Below the pieces are notes generated by a model, which was not told the origin of the DNA, made no database searches, and saw only the letters and a list, made by a program, of their open reading frames with translations. The translations under genes and the position numbers were made by a program. From positions 1 to 21,167 of the forward strand of contig CAYGZQ010000036.1 in assembly GCA_964354375.1 (NCBI GenBank): a stretch of DNA of 21,167 bases. Direction: 5' to 3'. This DNA is from CAYGZQ01 sp964354375 [NCBI: uncultured Planctomycetota bacterium]. Its GTDB lineage: Bacteria > JAJVIF01 > JAPKYR01. This document shows, in pieces, positions 14,157 to 21,167 of this stretch (position 1 is its first letter; each line of letters starts with the position of its first letter).

Positions 14157-15069
14157 CAAGATCAGAAATGAGCTCGAAATCGAGGAGCGCACCCAGAGCC
14201 CTGCGCTTTCGGTGATCGTGCCCATTTTCAACGAACGCGAGACCGTGATCGACACGATCGCGCGCATCCTCGCGGTCCCGCTCGACATGGAGGTCCTGGC
14301 GGTTGACGATTGTTCCTCGGACGACTCCTGGGACCTGCTGCAGGATTTCGCGGCGCACGAGCCCCGGGTCAGGCTCTTCAGACACCCCTACAATATGGGA
14401 AACGGCGCATCGGTCAAGACGGGCATGCGCAACGCCAGGGCGCCGGCACTTCTGATCGTCGACGCCGACGGACAGCATCCTCCCGAGGACATCCCGAAAC
14501 TCTACGAACTCATCAAGACATACGACCTTGTCGCCGGACTTCGCTCCGAAGGCACCGAGGCGTCCGCCTTCCGCAATTTCGGAAACTGGGTTTTCAACAT
14601 TTTTGCGAGCTATGTCGCGGGCTGCAAAATCCCCGACCTGACCTGCGGAATGCGCTGCATGAGACGCGAGGTCGCGCTCGAATTCATCGACCTCTTCCCC
14701 AACGGCTTCAGCCTTCCCGCCACCAGCACTCTCTCGGTCATCAAGGCCGGTTACTCGATCGCATGGGTTCCCATCAGCTCCCCGAAAAGGAAGGGCAGAA
14801 GCAAGATCAGACCGTTCGCCGACGGGAGCAAATTCCTGCTCATCATTGTCCGGATCGCAGTCTTCTTCAAGCCTCTCAGGGTCTTCCTGCCGATCAGCCT
14901 CTTCGCGCTCTTCCTCGGAATCGTCGACTTCATAATCACGCTGATGGGCGAGGAGCGTGTGCACATCTCGCCTTTCGCCGGACTCATGTTCCAGTCCTTC
15001 CTGCTCATCTTCCTTATGGGCCTCATGAGCGAGCAGATCGCGAATCTGCGATTTTCCGGGAGACGATAG
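14140..15069 (+). CDS. Glycosyltransferase family 2, DPM1-like, with two C-terminal membrane segments (309 aa)
   Basis: The GT-A fold of dolichyl/undecaprenyl-phosphate sugar synthases is clear: LSVIVPIFNERETVIDTI, VLAVDDCSSDDSWD, the NMGNGASVKTGMRNA segment, and the metal-binding DAD in IVDADGQHPPED (residues 108-110). Two hydrophobic segments near 247-268 and 278-298 anchor it to the cytoplasmic membrane. The expected reaction is transfer of a nucleotide-activated sugar to a polyprenyl phosphate carrier; sugar unknown. The ATG overlaps the amidotransferase end by 17 bases and the next gene starts 4 bases after its stop, so translation is probably coupled. Confidence 0.92.
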   Translation: MPASPDKIRNELEIEERTQSPALSVIVPIFNERETVIDTIARILAVPLDMEVLAVDDCSSDDSWDLLQDFAAHEPRVRLFRHPYNMGNGASVKTGMRNARAPALLIVDADGQHPPEDIPKLYELIKTYDLVAGLRSEGTEASAFRNFGNWVFNIFASYVAGCKIPDLTCGMRCMRREVALEFIDLFPNGFSLPATSTLSVIKAGYSIAWVPISSPKRKGRSKIRPFADGSKFLLIIVRIAVFFKPLRVFLPISLFALFLGIVDFIITLMGEERVHISPFAGLMFQSFLLIFLMGLMSEQIANLRFSGRR

Positions 15070-15073
15070 CCCG

Positions 15074-16237
15074 ATGAGACTGTGCGTTGTCGGCCCCACT
15101 TACCCCATCAAGGGCGGAATAAGCCACTACACGACCCTCCTGGTTCGCGCGCTCAGAAAACGTCACGACGTGCTCTTCGTCAGCTACAAGTACCAGTATC
15201 CCGCGTTTCTCTATCCGGGAACCGGCCAGACATCCGAGGACAGAAATCCAATCACCGAGGACGCCGAGTTCATCTGGCACACGTTGAAGCCCTGGACCCT
15301 GACCCGGATCGCGAGGAGGGTGAAGGAGTTCAAGGCGGATGGAGTTGTTCTTACATGGGTCACGCATTTTTTCGGATGGCATATCGCACGCCTCGCGACC
15401 CTGATCCATCGAATCGCCGGCTGCCCGGTCATTCTCCTCTGCCATAACGTGAAACAGCACGAGGATCGCCCGCTCGAGGGACCTGTCACGCGAATGGCTT
15501 TCAATTCTGTGGACGCATTCATTGTCCATTCGGAAGAGGACCTGAACAATCTGAGGCGCATACGACCCGATGCGATCATCAGCAAGAATTTCCATCCCAC
15601 CTACGACATCTTCGCCTCGACTTCCAACTGGACGCGCTCATCCGCCCGGAACGCACTCGGCCTGGAGGACCAGCCGATGGTCCTGTATTTCGGAGCCGTC
15701 CGGCCGTACAAGGGTCTGATATGGCTGATCGAAGCCGCTGGGGGGATTCTCGAGAAGGTCCCCGGATGTCAGATCTGGTGTGCAGGGGATTTCTGGGACG
15801 GACCGCGCGAATTCGAAAAACGCTCGATGGAACTCGGGGTTCTTTACGACGAAAAGAGCTCGTCGCGGGGCGGTGTGAGAATAGTCTCCGGATATGTCCC
15901 CAACGAGGACGTGGGGAAGTACTTCGCCTCGACCGACCTGGTCGTGCTCCCCTATGAATCGGCCACCCAGTCCGGCATTGTGCAGATCGCCTATGGATTC
16001 CTGAAGCCTTGCGTCGTGACAAATGTCGGCGGCCTTCCGGAGGTCGTTCTGGACGGCAAGACGGGCTACGTTGTTCCGCCCAGAGACCCCGTCGCGATTG
16101 TCGAGAAAACCGCACAGTTTTTCTCCGGCGGAGAATCGCTGCGACGCGAGCTCGAGACGAACATCGAGGAGTGGCGCAAGGTTTTCGACTGGGACCACAT
16201 GGTGGAGACGATAGAGGGACTGGTCACTAAGGGCTGA
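15074..16237 (+). CDS. Glycosyltransferase family 4 (GT-B, group 1), 387 aa
   Basis: Two Rossmann-like domains of a GT-B enzyme are visible. The N-terminus has GPTYPIKGGISHYTTLLVRAL, typical for acceptor-side binding. The C-terminal half has VLYFGAVRPYKGLIWLIEA (donor-binding start), SGYVPNEDVGKYFASTDLVVLPYESATQSGIVQIAY and VTNVGGLPEVV. The E-x7-E motif appears in the divergent form seen in a SATQSG-type subgroup. No signal peptide or membrane helix is evident, so a peripheral cytoplasmic enzyme is likely. It probably extends a lipid-linked glycan made by the preceding GT2. Donor and acceptor cannot be inferred. Confidence 0.93.
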   Translation: MRLCVVGPTYPIKGGISHYTTLLVRALRKRHDVLFVSYKYQYPAFLYPGTGQTSEDRNPITEDAEFIWHTLKPWTLTRIARRVKEFKADGVVLTWVTHFFGWHIARLATLIHRIAGCPVILLCHNVKQHEDRPLEGPVTRMAFNSVDAFIVHSEEDLNNLRRIRPDAIISKNFHPTYDIFASTSNWTRSSARNALGLEDQPMVLYFGAVRPYKGLIWLIEAAGGILEKVPGCQIWCAGDFWDGPREFEKRSMELGVLYDEKSSSRGGVRIVSGYVPNEDVGKYFASTDLVVLPYESATQSGIVQIAYGFLKPCVVTNVGGLPEVVLDGKTGYVVPPRDPVAIVEKTAQFFSGGESLRRELETNIEEWRKVFDWDHMVETIEGLVTKG

Positions 16238-16258
16238 TGCAGCACCCGCACGCGCCGA

Positions 16259-16288
16259 TTGACACATTCCCCTCGAATCACGCATACT
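16259..16288 (+). promoter_or_regulatory. Candidate sigma-70 promoter for the cupin/DUF5343 pair
   Basis: Perfect TTGACA (16259-16264), 18 bases, then CATACT (16283-16288, 4 of 6). It gives a leader of about 28 bases ending in CAAGGAGA before the ATG at 16323. Confidence 0.6.
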
Positions 16289-16322
16289 TGCCTTCCTGAC
16301 AGCTCATCAAGGAGACCGCTCG

Positions 16323-16838
16323 ATGGCCATTGAGATCAGCCCTCCCGCACCATTGCCGCTCGGAGTCCGCGCGAAACCTCTCATCGACGGCGTCAAGGTC
16401 GTCAAACTCCGCATGATCCCCGATGAGCGCGGCAGGCTCATGGAAATTCTCCGCAGCGACTGGGAGGGTATGTACGACAAGTTCGGACAGTGCTACCTGA
16501 CCACCGGCTACCCAGGCGTCGTGAAAGCATGGCATTACCACAAGCATCAGGACGATCACTTCTGCGTTGTGCACGGAATGATGAAAGTGGTGCTGTACGA
16601 TCCGAGGGAGAATTCCCCGACAAAGGGTGTGGTTAACGAGTTTTTCATGGGCGACAAGAACCCGCTCCTCGTGAAAATCCCCTGCTTCGTCCATCACGGC
16701 TTCAAAACGATCAGCGAGCACGAAGCCCTTCTCATCAACATCCCGACCAACATCTATCACTACGCCGATCCCGACGAGCTCCGCGAGCATCCCCACGACG
16801 AGGGCATTCCCTACGACTGGACGCGTCAGGACGGCTGA
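16323..16838 (+). CDS. dTDP-4-dehydrorhamnose 3,5-epimerase-family cupin (171 aa)
   Basis: RmlC-type cupin: GVKVVKLRMIPDERGRLMEILRSD at the N-terminus, then AWHYHKHQDDHFCVVHGMMKVVLYDPRE and VKIPCFVHHGFKTISEHEALLINIPTNIYHY. His71 in AWHYH is the likely equivalent of the catalytic His in the RGLHYQ motif of RmlC, but the motif is not canonical and the usual C-terminal Tyr/Asp context is only partly recognisable. It is a nucleotide-sugar epimerase or isomerase of the family, not certainly RmlC. AAGGAG lies about 9 bases upstream. It follows the glycosyltransferases, fitting sugar-donor supply, but has its own promoter candidate. Confidence 0.85.
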   Translation: MAIEISPPAPLPLGVRAKPLIDGVKVVKLRMIPDERGRLMEILRSDWEGMYDKFGQCYLTTGYPGVVKAWHYHKHQDDHFCVVHGMMKVVLYDPRENSPTKGVVNEFFMGDKNPLLVKIPCFVHHGFKTISEHEALLINIPTNIYHYADPDELREHPHDEGIPYDWTRQDG

Positions 16839-16867
16839 TTGATGCATCGAGGCTGGAGGCCATAACG

Positions 16868-17431
16868 GTGCAGAGTTATCCTTACACTACGGTTCCCGGC
16901 AGAATTCGAGAGCTTCTCGAAAAAATGCGCTCCGTGGGCGTGCCGGAGAAGGCGTCGGCGGGCTGGCTGCCCCTGATCGGCTTCAAGGCATCCAACGATC
17001 GCACGATGCTCGGCGTGCTCAAGTTCATCGGATTCATCGGACCGGGAGGCAAACCCTCCGACCTCTGGCGGCAGTACCGGGGTCCCGACCATGAGACGGT
17101 TCTGGCGAACGCGCTCAGGGAAGCTTACCCATCGCTTTTCCAGACATACGAGTCCCCCTGCTCCCTCACGGCAAACGAACTCAAGGACTTTTTCAGCGTC
17201 CAGACCGGCGGCGCCAAGGGCACCATCAGCAAGATGGTCGACACGTTCAAAGCGCTTTGCAGCATGGCCGCTTTCTCGAAGAGTCTTCCCGTCGCCGAGA
17301 GTCGGCAGACCACATCAGCCATCAGCGGACGACCGGTCAACGTCAACATCAACATCGAGCTTCCGGTCACCGACGATGAGAAAGTGTACGAGAGGATTTT
17401 CAAAGCGCTGAAGGAACACCTGCTCGACTAG
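16868..17431 (+). CDS. DUF5343 domain-containing protein (187 aa)
   Basis: The start is a GTG preceded by GGAGG about 8 bases upstream, 29 bp after the cupin stop, so the two are probably cotranscribed. YPYTTVPGRIRELLEKMRSVGVPEKAS, the LGVLKFIGFIGPGGKPSDLWRQYR segment and the C-terminal block VNVNINIELPVTDDEKVYERIFKALKEHLL fit the DUF5343 family as I remember it. The middle looks like a winged-helix-type fold, so nucleic-acid or protein binding is plausible, but no function is established to my knowledge. Its TAG stop shares the CTAG with the stop of the opposite gspF gene. Confidence 0.8.
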   Translation: MQSYPYTTVPGRIRELLEKMRSVGVPEKASAGWLPLIGFKASNDRTMLGVLKFIGFIGPGGKPSDLWRQYRGPDHETVLANALREAYPSLFQTYESPCSLTANELKDFFSVQTGGAKGTISKMVDTFKALCSMAAFSKSLPVAESRQTTSAISGRPVNVNINIELPVTDDEKVYERIFKALKEHLLD

Positions 17432-18579
17432 AACCTGCCCTCAATGACATCGTTTATCATGGCGAAGTGGCTTGACCAGGCCCCGATGACGATCGCCCCG
17501 CCGGTTATCAGCACAGCGAGCATCACGACGAAAATCAGTACGGTCGCCATGATCGTGCTCTGAGTGTTGACATCGAGTTCGTAGTACTCGGCGAGTTTCT
17601 CGAGCATCTTGTCCACACCGCCTGCGCGCTCGCCGGTTCCGATCATCGACACCATCATGCCCGGGAAAATCCGCGTGGCGATCATCGCGTCCCGCAGGTC
17701 CATCCCGGCGTTGATGCGTTTCTGGATGCCGGTCACGGCACGCTCGAGCAGGGGGTCCTGCAGCACTTCCTTCGAGGTCTCAAGCCCCTCCACAATCGGA
17801 ACGCCCGCGGCATACTGGAGTCCGAATATGCGGCAGAATCGTGCCAGATTGATATTTCGCATCAGGGCCCCTATCCAGGGCAGCCTGAAGCCGATCTGCC
17901 GGTAAATCGCATAGCCGGGGCGAGTGATGCCGAAGAGCCCGAGCAGGCCGATCATCATCCAGAACCACATCAGCATGTAGAACAGCCCGTCCGAGATAAT
18001 CCTGCGCTCACCGAGACGCACGCTGTGAAGGATCAGCGCCACGAGGAAGCTGAAGGCAAGAAGCAGAGCCGGATAGATGAGCTTGCTCACCAGATTCTTT
18101 CTCAGTGCGTTCTCGGTCTCGAAAAGCCTTGCGAGGTTGTCCGCGACCCTGTCCAGCGTCCCCGACCGTATCCCCGCCTCCACCATTCTGATGTAGAGCT
18201 TGCTGAAAACCCTCGGACACTGAGACATGGCCTGACCAAGCTGACGACCCGTGCCGATCTCCCGTGCCACGTAGCGGCTCGCCTCGGGAAGCAATCGCCC
18301 TTCCTCCTCCTCCCCCAGAATCTCGAAAACCTCCGACATAGGGATGTCTGTCCTGCTGAGCTCTGCGAACTTCCGAGTGTACGCCGCCAGCCGCTGAACC
18401 GACACGCCGCCGAAACCCGGAGCATACTGAGGCCGTTTTTCTCTCAGCTCGCAGACGCCTGTCGGGATCAGACCCTGGTTCCTGATAGCGATCACGGCCC
18501 CCTCCCTGCTCTCGGCATGCACTACGCCCTTCAGGGGTTTTCCCGATCTGTCCACGCATTCGTAACGATATTCAGGCAC
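17428..18579 (-). CDS. Type II secretion/type IV pilus inner-membrane protein GspF/PilC (383 aa)
   Basis: Polytopic inner-membrane platform protein of type II secretion or type IV pilus machines. The N-terminal PEYRYECVDRSGKPLKG and two T2SSF domains (first about 70-190; second about 265-380 with FCRIFGLQYAAGVPIVEGLE and MISMIGTGERAGGVDKMLEKLAEYY) are clear. Membrane segments are KLIYPALLLAFSFLVALIL, a middle WFWMMIGLLGLFGI pair region, and the C-terminal VLIFVVMLAVLITGGAIVIG. I chose the GTG at 18579; a GTG at 18594 is also in frame. No Shine-Dalgarno is visible, and TATAAT at 18586-18591 would place the transcription start at the GTG. No other secretion or pilus genes are in the window, so its partners must be elsewhere. 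Confidence 0.92.
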   Translation of the reverse strand: MPEYRYECVDRSGKPLKGVVHAESREGAVIAIRNQGLIPTGVCELREKRPQYAPGFGGVSVQRLAAYTRKFAELSRTDIPMSEVFEILGEEEEGRLLPEASRYVAREIGTGRQLGQAMSQCPRVFSKLYIRMVEAGIRSGTLDRVADNLARLFETENALRKNLVSKLIYPALLLAFSFLVALILHSVRLGERRIISDGLFYMLMWFWMMIGLLGLFGITRPGYAIYRQIGFRLPWIGALMRNINLARFCRIFGLQYAAGVPIVEGLETSKEVLQDPLLERAVTGIQKRINAGMDLRDAMIATRIFPGMMVSMIGTGERAGGVDKMLEKLAEYYELDVNTQSTIMATVLIFVVMLAVLITGGAIVIGAWSSHFAMINDVIEGRF

Positions 18580-18585
18580 ACAGTA

Positions 18586-18591
18586 ATTATA
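18586..18591 (-). promoter_or_regulatory. Perfect -10 box placing the transcript start on the gspF start codon
   Basis: TATAAT on the minus strand; its last T is 7 bases before the G of the GTG at 18579. No matching -35 was found 16-18 bases upstream (the region is occupied by GC-rich sequence). Confidence 0.45.
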
Positions 18592-18622
18592 CACCGCCGG
18601 GCTTGCGCAGGGGCTTCACCCA

Positions 18623-18692
18623 GGGAGGGCGAGGCTCCCGCCGAGCCGCGTTTTTCACCTGCAACCCGGCTCAGCAGGAGCTTCGCCCTCCC
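18623..18692. repeat. 25-bp-arm palindromic repeat (GEAPAEP type)
   Basis: Left arm 18623-18647 (GGGAGGGCGAGGCTCC...) pairs with right arm 18668-18692 with 22 of 25 positions complementary, around a 20-base loop. Translated in one frame it gives GEAPAEP, a string I recall from spurious reading frames in Planctomycetes/Verrucomicrobia-type genomes. It lies between divergent gspF and AIM24-family genes, close to both promoters. Confidence 0.8.
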
Positions 18693-18712
18693 GATTTCGG
18701 TGAGCTTTGTGT

Positions 18713-18718
18713 TAAAAT
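18713..18718 (+). promoter_or_regulatory. -10 candidate for the AIM24-family gene
   Basis: TAAAAT (5 of 6 consensus bases), about 30 bases before the GTG start. No good -35 at normal distance; the palindromic repeat ends just upstream. Confidence 0.35.
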
Positions 18719-18747
18719 CTGCCCATCAAACGCCCCGGGGGAACAGC

Positions 18748-19383
18748 GTGAAATACAGGATAATCGGAGATGCCGTCCAGTCTGTCGCGATCGAGCTGTC
18801 GCAAGGCGACGGTGTCTTCGCACGGCTGGGATCGCTCCTCTTCGTCAAGGGCGCGGTGAGGAGCAACACCAGTCCCCAAGGGCCGTACTGGTCGGCCGTG
18901 ACCGAAACACTCGTGCCGCCCGGCGAGACGCCTTTGGTTGTCTACAGTTGCGACAGGGGCGGCGGCCTTGTCGGATTCCGCGCGCCCGGTCCGGGAAGGA
19001 TCTTTCCGATCAAGCTCGAGCCGAACGTCCGTACGATTGTGAAGCGCAGATCGATAATCGCCGCCACAGAGGGGCTTCAGTGTGACAGTCTGCACCTCGA
19101 AGGCGAGGATACCGGCGACATTCTTCCGCACATGTTCGTGACGATCTCCGGCTCGGGCGAGGCATTTCTTCACGGTGCCGGAAACCTGGTCGATTTTTCG
19201 CTCCAACCGGGCGAGCAGATGGTGATCGACGGCGAAATGATGCTGGCCCTTGAAGGCGGAATCGATCATGCGCCCAAGCCTGTGGGGAAGCCGGGTCAGA
19301 GAGGGCCCCTGCCCTACATAATGCTGATGCAGCTGACGGGACCGGGAAGGCTGATCCTGCAAACCATGAGGCAGCCGGACTGA
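18748..19383 (+). CDS. AIM24-family protein (211 aa)
   Basis: The GTG at 18748 begins MKYRIIGDAVQSVAIELSQGD, the typical start of the AIM24/TIGR00266 family, and GGGGGA lies just upstream. The frame is open for 241 codons before it, but that part is antisense to gspF and ignored. The family is all-beta; the segments FARLGSLLFVKGAVRSN, PGRIFPIKL, FVTISGSGEAFLHGAG and GEQMVIDGEMMLALEGGID fit. The glycine-rich GGxxGG loop common in bacterial members is missing or shortened. Yeast Aim24 is a mitochondrial inner-membrane organising protein; bacterial function is unknown. No signal peptide is visible. Confidence 0.85.
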   Translation: MKYRIIGDAVQSVAIELSQGDGVFARLGSLLFVKGAVRSNTSPQGPYWSAVTETLVPPGETPLVVYSCDRGGGLVGFRAPGPGRIFPIKLEPNVRTIVKRRSIIAATEGLQCDSLHLEGEDTGDILPHMFVTISGSGEAFLHGAGNLVDFSLQPGEQMVIDGEMMLALEGGIDHAPKPVGKPGQRGPLPYIMLMQLTGPGRLILQTMRQPD

Positions 19384-19448
19384 ACACCCGACGTTTCCTG
19401 CAGGTCTTATCGATGTGTCCTCAAGTCGCTCCATGGAGGGGTCCAACG

Positions 19449-21080
19449 ATGTTCTTCCGCATACTCCCAGTCTGGCTTTTCATCGTTTTCCTCATGACAA
19501 TCCCGGCCTTGTCAACGACCCGGGCCGACGCAAGAGTCGCGTCCCTTCAATTGATCGACGCGTACGCCACACTTCCGGACGAGACAGCAAAGGTCGGATT
19601 TTTTTCTAAAGACCAGCGTATCGACCTGCTCTTCAATTTCGATGTCGAAACCGATTCAGATGAGACCGCCCGGCTGACATGGGACGTTTACAACCGCTAC
19701 GATCGCGTGGCGTATTCGGGCGAGCGCGAGCTTCCCTGCGCGAACGGTCCGAACGCGCTGCGAATCGAAGGCGCGATTCCGTCGGACCTCGGTACCGGCC
19801 TCCAAAGCTACAGAATCTATGCATCCGTGAGCGTCGGCTCCCTCAAGAACGACATCGAGTTCCGGATACGGGTCGAGAGCCCCAGGGCGTTTCCGAATGT
19901 CATGATCGAGGACGTGCGTCTCACGCCCAGAGAGGACACCTCTCCGATTGCAGAGGATGTCGGGGACGCCGCGATCCCGTACACGCTGGAGATCGACTTC
20001 CGGATCGAGAGCATCATAAGCTGGGCGCGTGCGGAAGTCCGGTGGCACGGGTTCACGGCCGACGGATTCGTCCTGGACGAGGGTATCGGCACGACCGATG
20101 TGGACGAAGGATTCAACACGTTCTCCGCTGAGAGCTACCTGGCCCGCCCACCCTACGGATCCACGCCCGAAGCGGATTTCAGCATCGAGGTCTTTGTATT
20201 CGGCTACTTTGATACCGTAACATTTCCCATCGACTCGCTGCCGGTCAGCCTTGTTGAGATCCGGTCCGCGAGGGGTGTTGAAACCGAATACGCATTCTCG
20301 GTCGGGGAAGCGTTTCTTGTCACCGGCGACGGCATCAGGGCGAGCTTCTTCGGCAAGGATGAGACGATAGTCGCAAGGCTCCTCACCGGCGGAATCGTGC
20401 CTGAGAACGCGAACCTGCTCATGCGTTTGGAAGGCGGGCCGGATGACGCCGTGGAGGATTTCAGCACAGCCATTCAGTCCGGCATCGAGACGCCCATCGT
20501 CGATTTTGAGCTGCCCGCTGAAGAGAAGCGCGAGCCCGGCTTCTACGATTTCACCTGGGCCGTCATGGTCGGCAATGTCCTGTTCGCCGAGCGCAGCGCT
20601 CGCCTGACCATTTCGGGAAGGGAGGGTATAGAGGTCCCGACGGTCGTCGACCTGCCCGGAGAGGCCAGTCTCACTGCCCCCATCCAGTGGAATGTCTCGA
20701 TAGAAAGCGAACCGGGGCTCTACGCGACGATGGTCACTCCGGACGGAATCGTCTGCAGGCTCCTTGGAAATTCGCTGGATGAACCACTCAGGGTGGAACT
20801 CCTCGCCGATATCTTCGAATCCAACCTGGGTCTGAGCGGCCTCCCTGCGAATCCCACCCAACTCACAACAGAAAGCGATCGGCTCGAGGGAGAATGGGAA
20901 TCGGTCCGCCGGGCCTATCTCGGCGGCGGGAAGGTCTTCGTGCACGACTACTGGCTCTACAGAATCAGCGAAGGAGAGTTTCAGTTCCTGGTCGCGACAT
21001 CGGTCGGCAACGAAGACCAGGTAACGGATGCGTACGCGGCGTCTGACGCAATCAAGGCCGCCCTCGATCTCGGCATATAA
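19449..21080 (+). CDS. Secreted beta-rich protein of unknown function (543 aa)
   Basis: I chose the ATG at 19449, preceded by GGAGGGG; an in-frame ATG at 19413 lacks this. Residues 1-28 form a signal peptide: FFRILP, hydrophobic VWLFIVFLMTIPAL, then a plausible cleavage after TRADA. The mature part is acidic, rich in beta-strand patterns, with few cysteines and no membrane anchor. At least three similar segments of about 100-130 residues can be seen, each beginning with a short V/I-x-x-hydrophobic strand; VGFFSKDQRIDLLFNF and RASFFGKDETIVARL mark two of them. These look like tandem Ig-like or fibronectin-like sandwiches. A C-terminal alpha/beta region (WESVRRAYLGGGKVFVHDYWLY) differs. I do not recognise the family; export to periplasm or surface is inferred. 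Confidence 0.82.
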   Translation: MFFRILPVWLFIVFLMTIPALSTTRADARVASLQLIDAYATLPDETAKVGFFSKDQRIDLLFNFDVETDSDETARLTWDVYNRYDRVAYSGERELPCANGPNALRIEGAIPSDLGTGLQSYRIYASVSVGSLKNDIEFRIRVESPRAFPNVMIEDVRLTPREDTSPIAEDVGDAAIPYTLEIDFRIESIISWARAEVRWHGFTADGFVLDEGIGTTDVDEGFNTFSAESYLARPPYGSTPEADFSIEVFVFGYFDTVTFPIDSLPVSLVEIRSARGVETEYAFSVGEAFLVTGDGIRASFFGKDETIVARLLTGGIVPENANLLMRLEGGPDDAVEDFSTAIQSGIETPIVDFELPAEEKREPGFYDFTWAVMVGNVLFAERSARLTISGREGIEVPTVVDLPGEASLTAPIQWNVSIESEPGLYATMVTPDGIVCRLLGNSLDEPLRVELLADIFESNLGLSGLPANPTQLTTESDRLEGEWESVRRAYLGGGKVFVHDYWLYRISEGEFQFLVATSVGNEDQVTDAYAASDAIKAALDLGI

Positions 21081-21113
21081 GCATTCGCAGAAGCAATAAC
21101 TCGGCTGACCGTG

Positions 21114-21162
21114 TGGCGCCCATACGTGCGCCCTGAGTCTTCGAGGGGCGTACGGATGGGTG
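21114..21162. repeat. Palindromic repeat, relative of the 12116 hairpin
   Basis: Bases 21117-21133 pair with 21046-type complement at 21146-21162 (16 of 17 positions counting G-T wobbles) around the loop TGAGTCTTCGAG. The frame TGGCRCCC...GAGTCTTCGAG...GGGTG is shared with the hairpin at 12116-12150 read on the minus strand. It lies 33 bp after the secreted-protein stop; the rest of 21081-21167 shows nothing else. Confidence 0.75.
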
Positions 21163-21167
21163 TCTCT

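Noticed and set aside
13284-14288. 334-codon minus-strand frame
   Set aside because: Antisense to the amidotransferase and GT2 genes, which have clear catalytic motifs.
18025-18747. 241-codon in-frame extension upstream of the AIM24-family gene
   Set aside because: Antisense to gspF and crosses the palindromic repeat; the family starts at the GTG at 18748.
19656-20945. 429-codon minus-strand frame
   Set aside because: Antisense to the secreted protein, which has a signal peptide and ribosome binding site on the plus strand.

Overview
The window is GC-rich, bacterial and almost fully coding, with 15 protein genes of which one is cut by the left edge. I see no rRNA, tRNA, insertion sequence or CRISPR array. 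The gene content (NADH-linked Fe-S redox operon with a Rex-type operator, GspF/PilC membrane protein, lipid-linked and group-1 glycosyltransferases, a large secreted beta-rich protein) suggests a diderm bacterium with anaerobic or redox-sensitive metabolism. GC-rich palindromic intergenic repeats, one of which reads GEAPAEP when translated, recall genomes of uncultivated Planctomycetes/Verrucomicrobia/Hydrogenedentes-like groups. That is a recollection, not a search result, and the phylum cannot be fixed from this sequence.

Layout. (1) 1-6412, minus strand: a five-gene operon reading leftward. It encodes a small twin-Cys-motif protein, a NuoE-like thioredoxin-fold [2Fe-2S] subunit with a zinc-ribbon tail, a 1073-residue NuoF/HydB-GltD fusion, a NuoG/HydA N-terminal-type Fe-S protein (ATGA overlap with the fusion) and a GltB-type FMN domain without glutaminase. 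A near-perfect Rex operator lies upstream at 6550-6567. Together the genes look like a multi-flavin complex with one NADH site (NuoF), a second pyridine-nucleotide site (GltD/NfnB-like) and a GltB-like FMN site, joined by many Fe-S clusters. It is a candidate electron-bifurcating or transhydrogenating enzyme whose final substrate is unknown. (2) 6705-11930: housekeeping genes rlmN (minus), dprA and topA (plus). (3) 11931-12333: a non-coding block with a symmetric mosaic of four hairpins, including two identical 35-bp copies. (4) 12334-12990: a dCMP-deaminase-family gene with a Cys for His zinc-ligand change. (5) 13104-17431: a cell-surface or sugar cluster of PuuD-like amidotransferase, GT2, GT4, RmlC-like cupin and a DUF5343 protein. 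The first gene has a hairpin between Shine-Dalgarno and start codon and an N-terminal segment whose codon pattern fits another frame. (6) 17428-18579, minus: a solitary gspF/pilC gene, tail-to-tail with the DUF5343 gene through one shared CTAG. (7) 18580-21167: a palindromic repeat in a divergent promoter region, an AIM24-family gene, a large secreted protein of unknown function, and a further hairpin repeat at the right edge.

The strongest candidate for an under-described system is region 1. The most unusual small-scale signals are the hairpin-bridged ribosome binding site at 13067-13106, two possible leaderless starts, and the hairpin repeat family with the shared core GAGTCTTCGAG.
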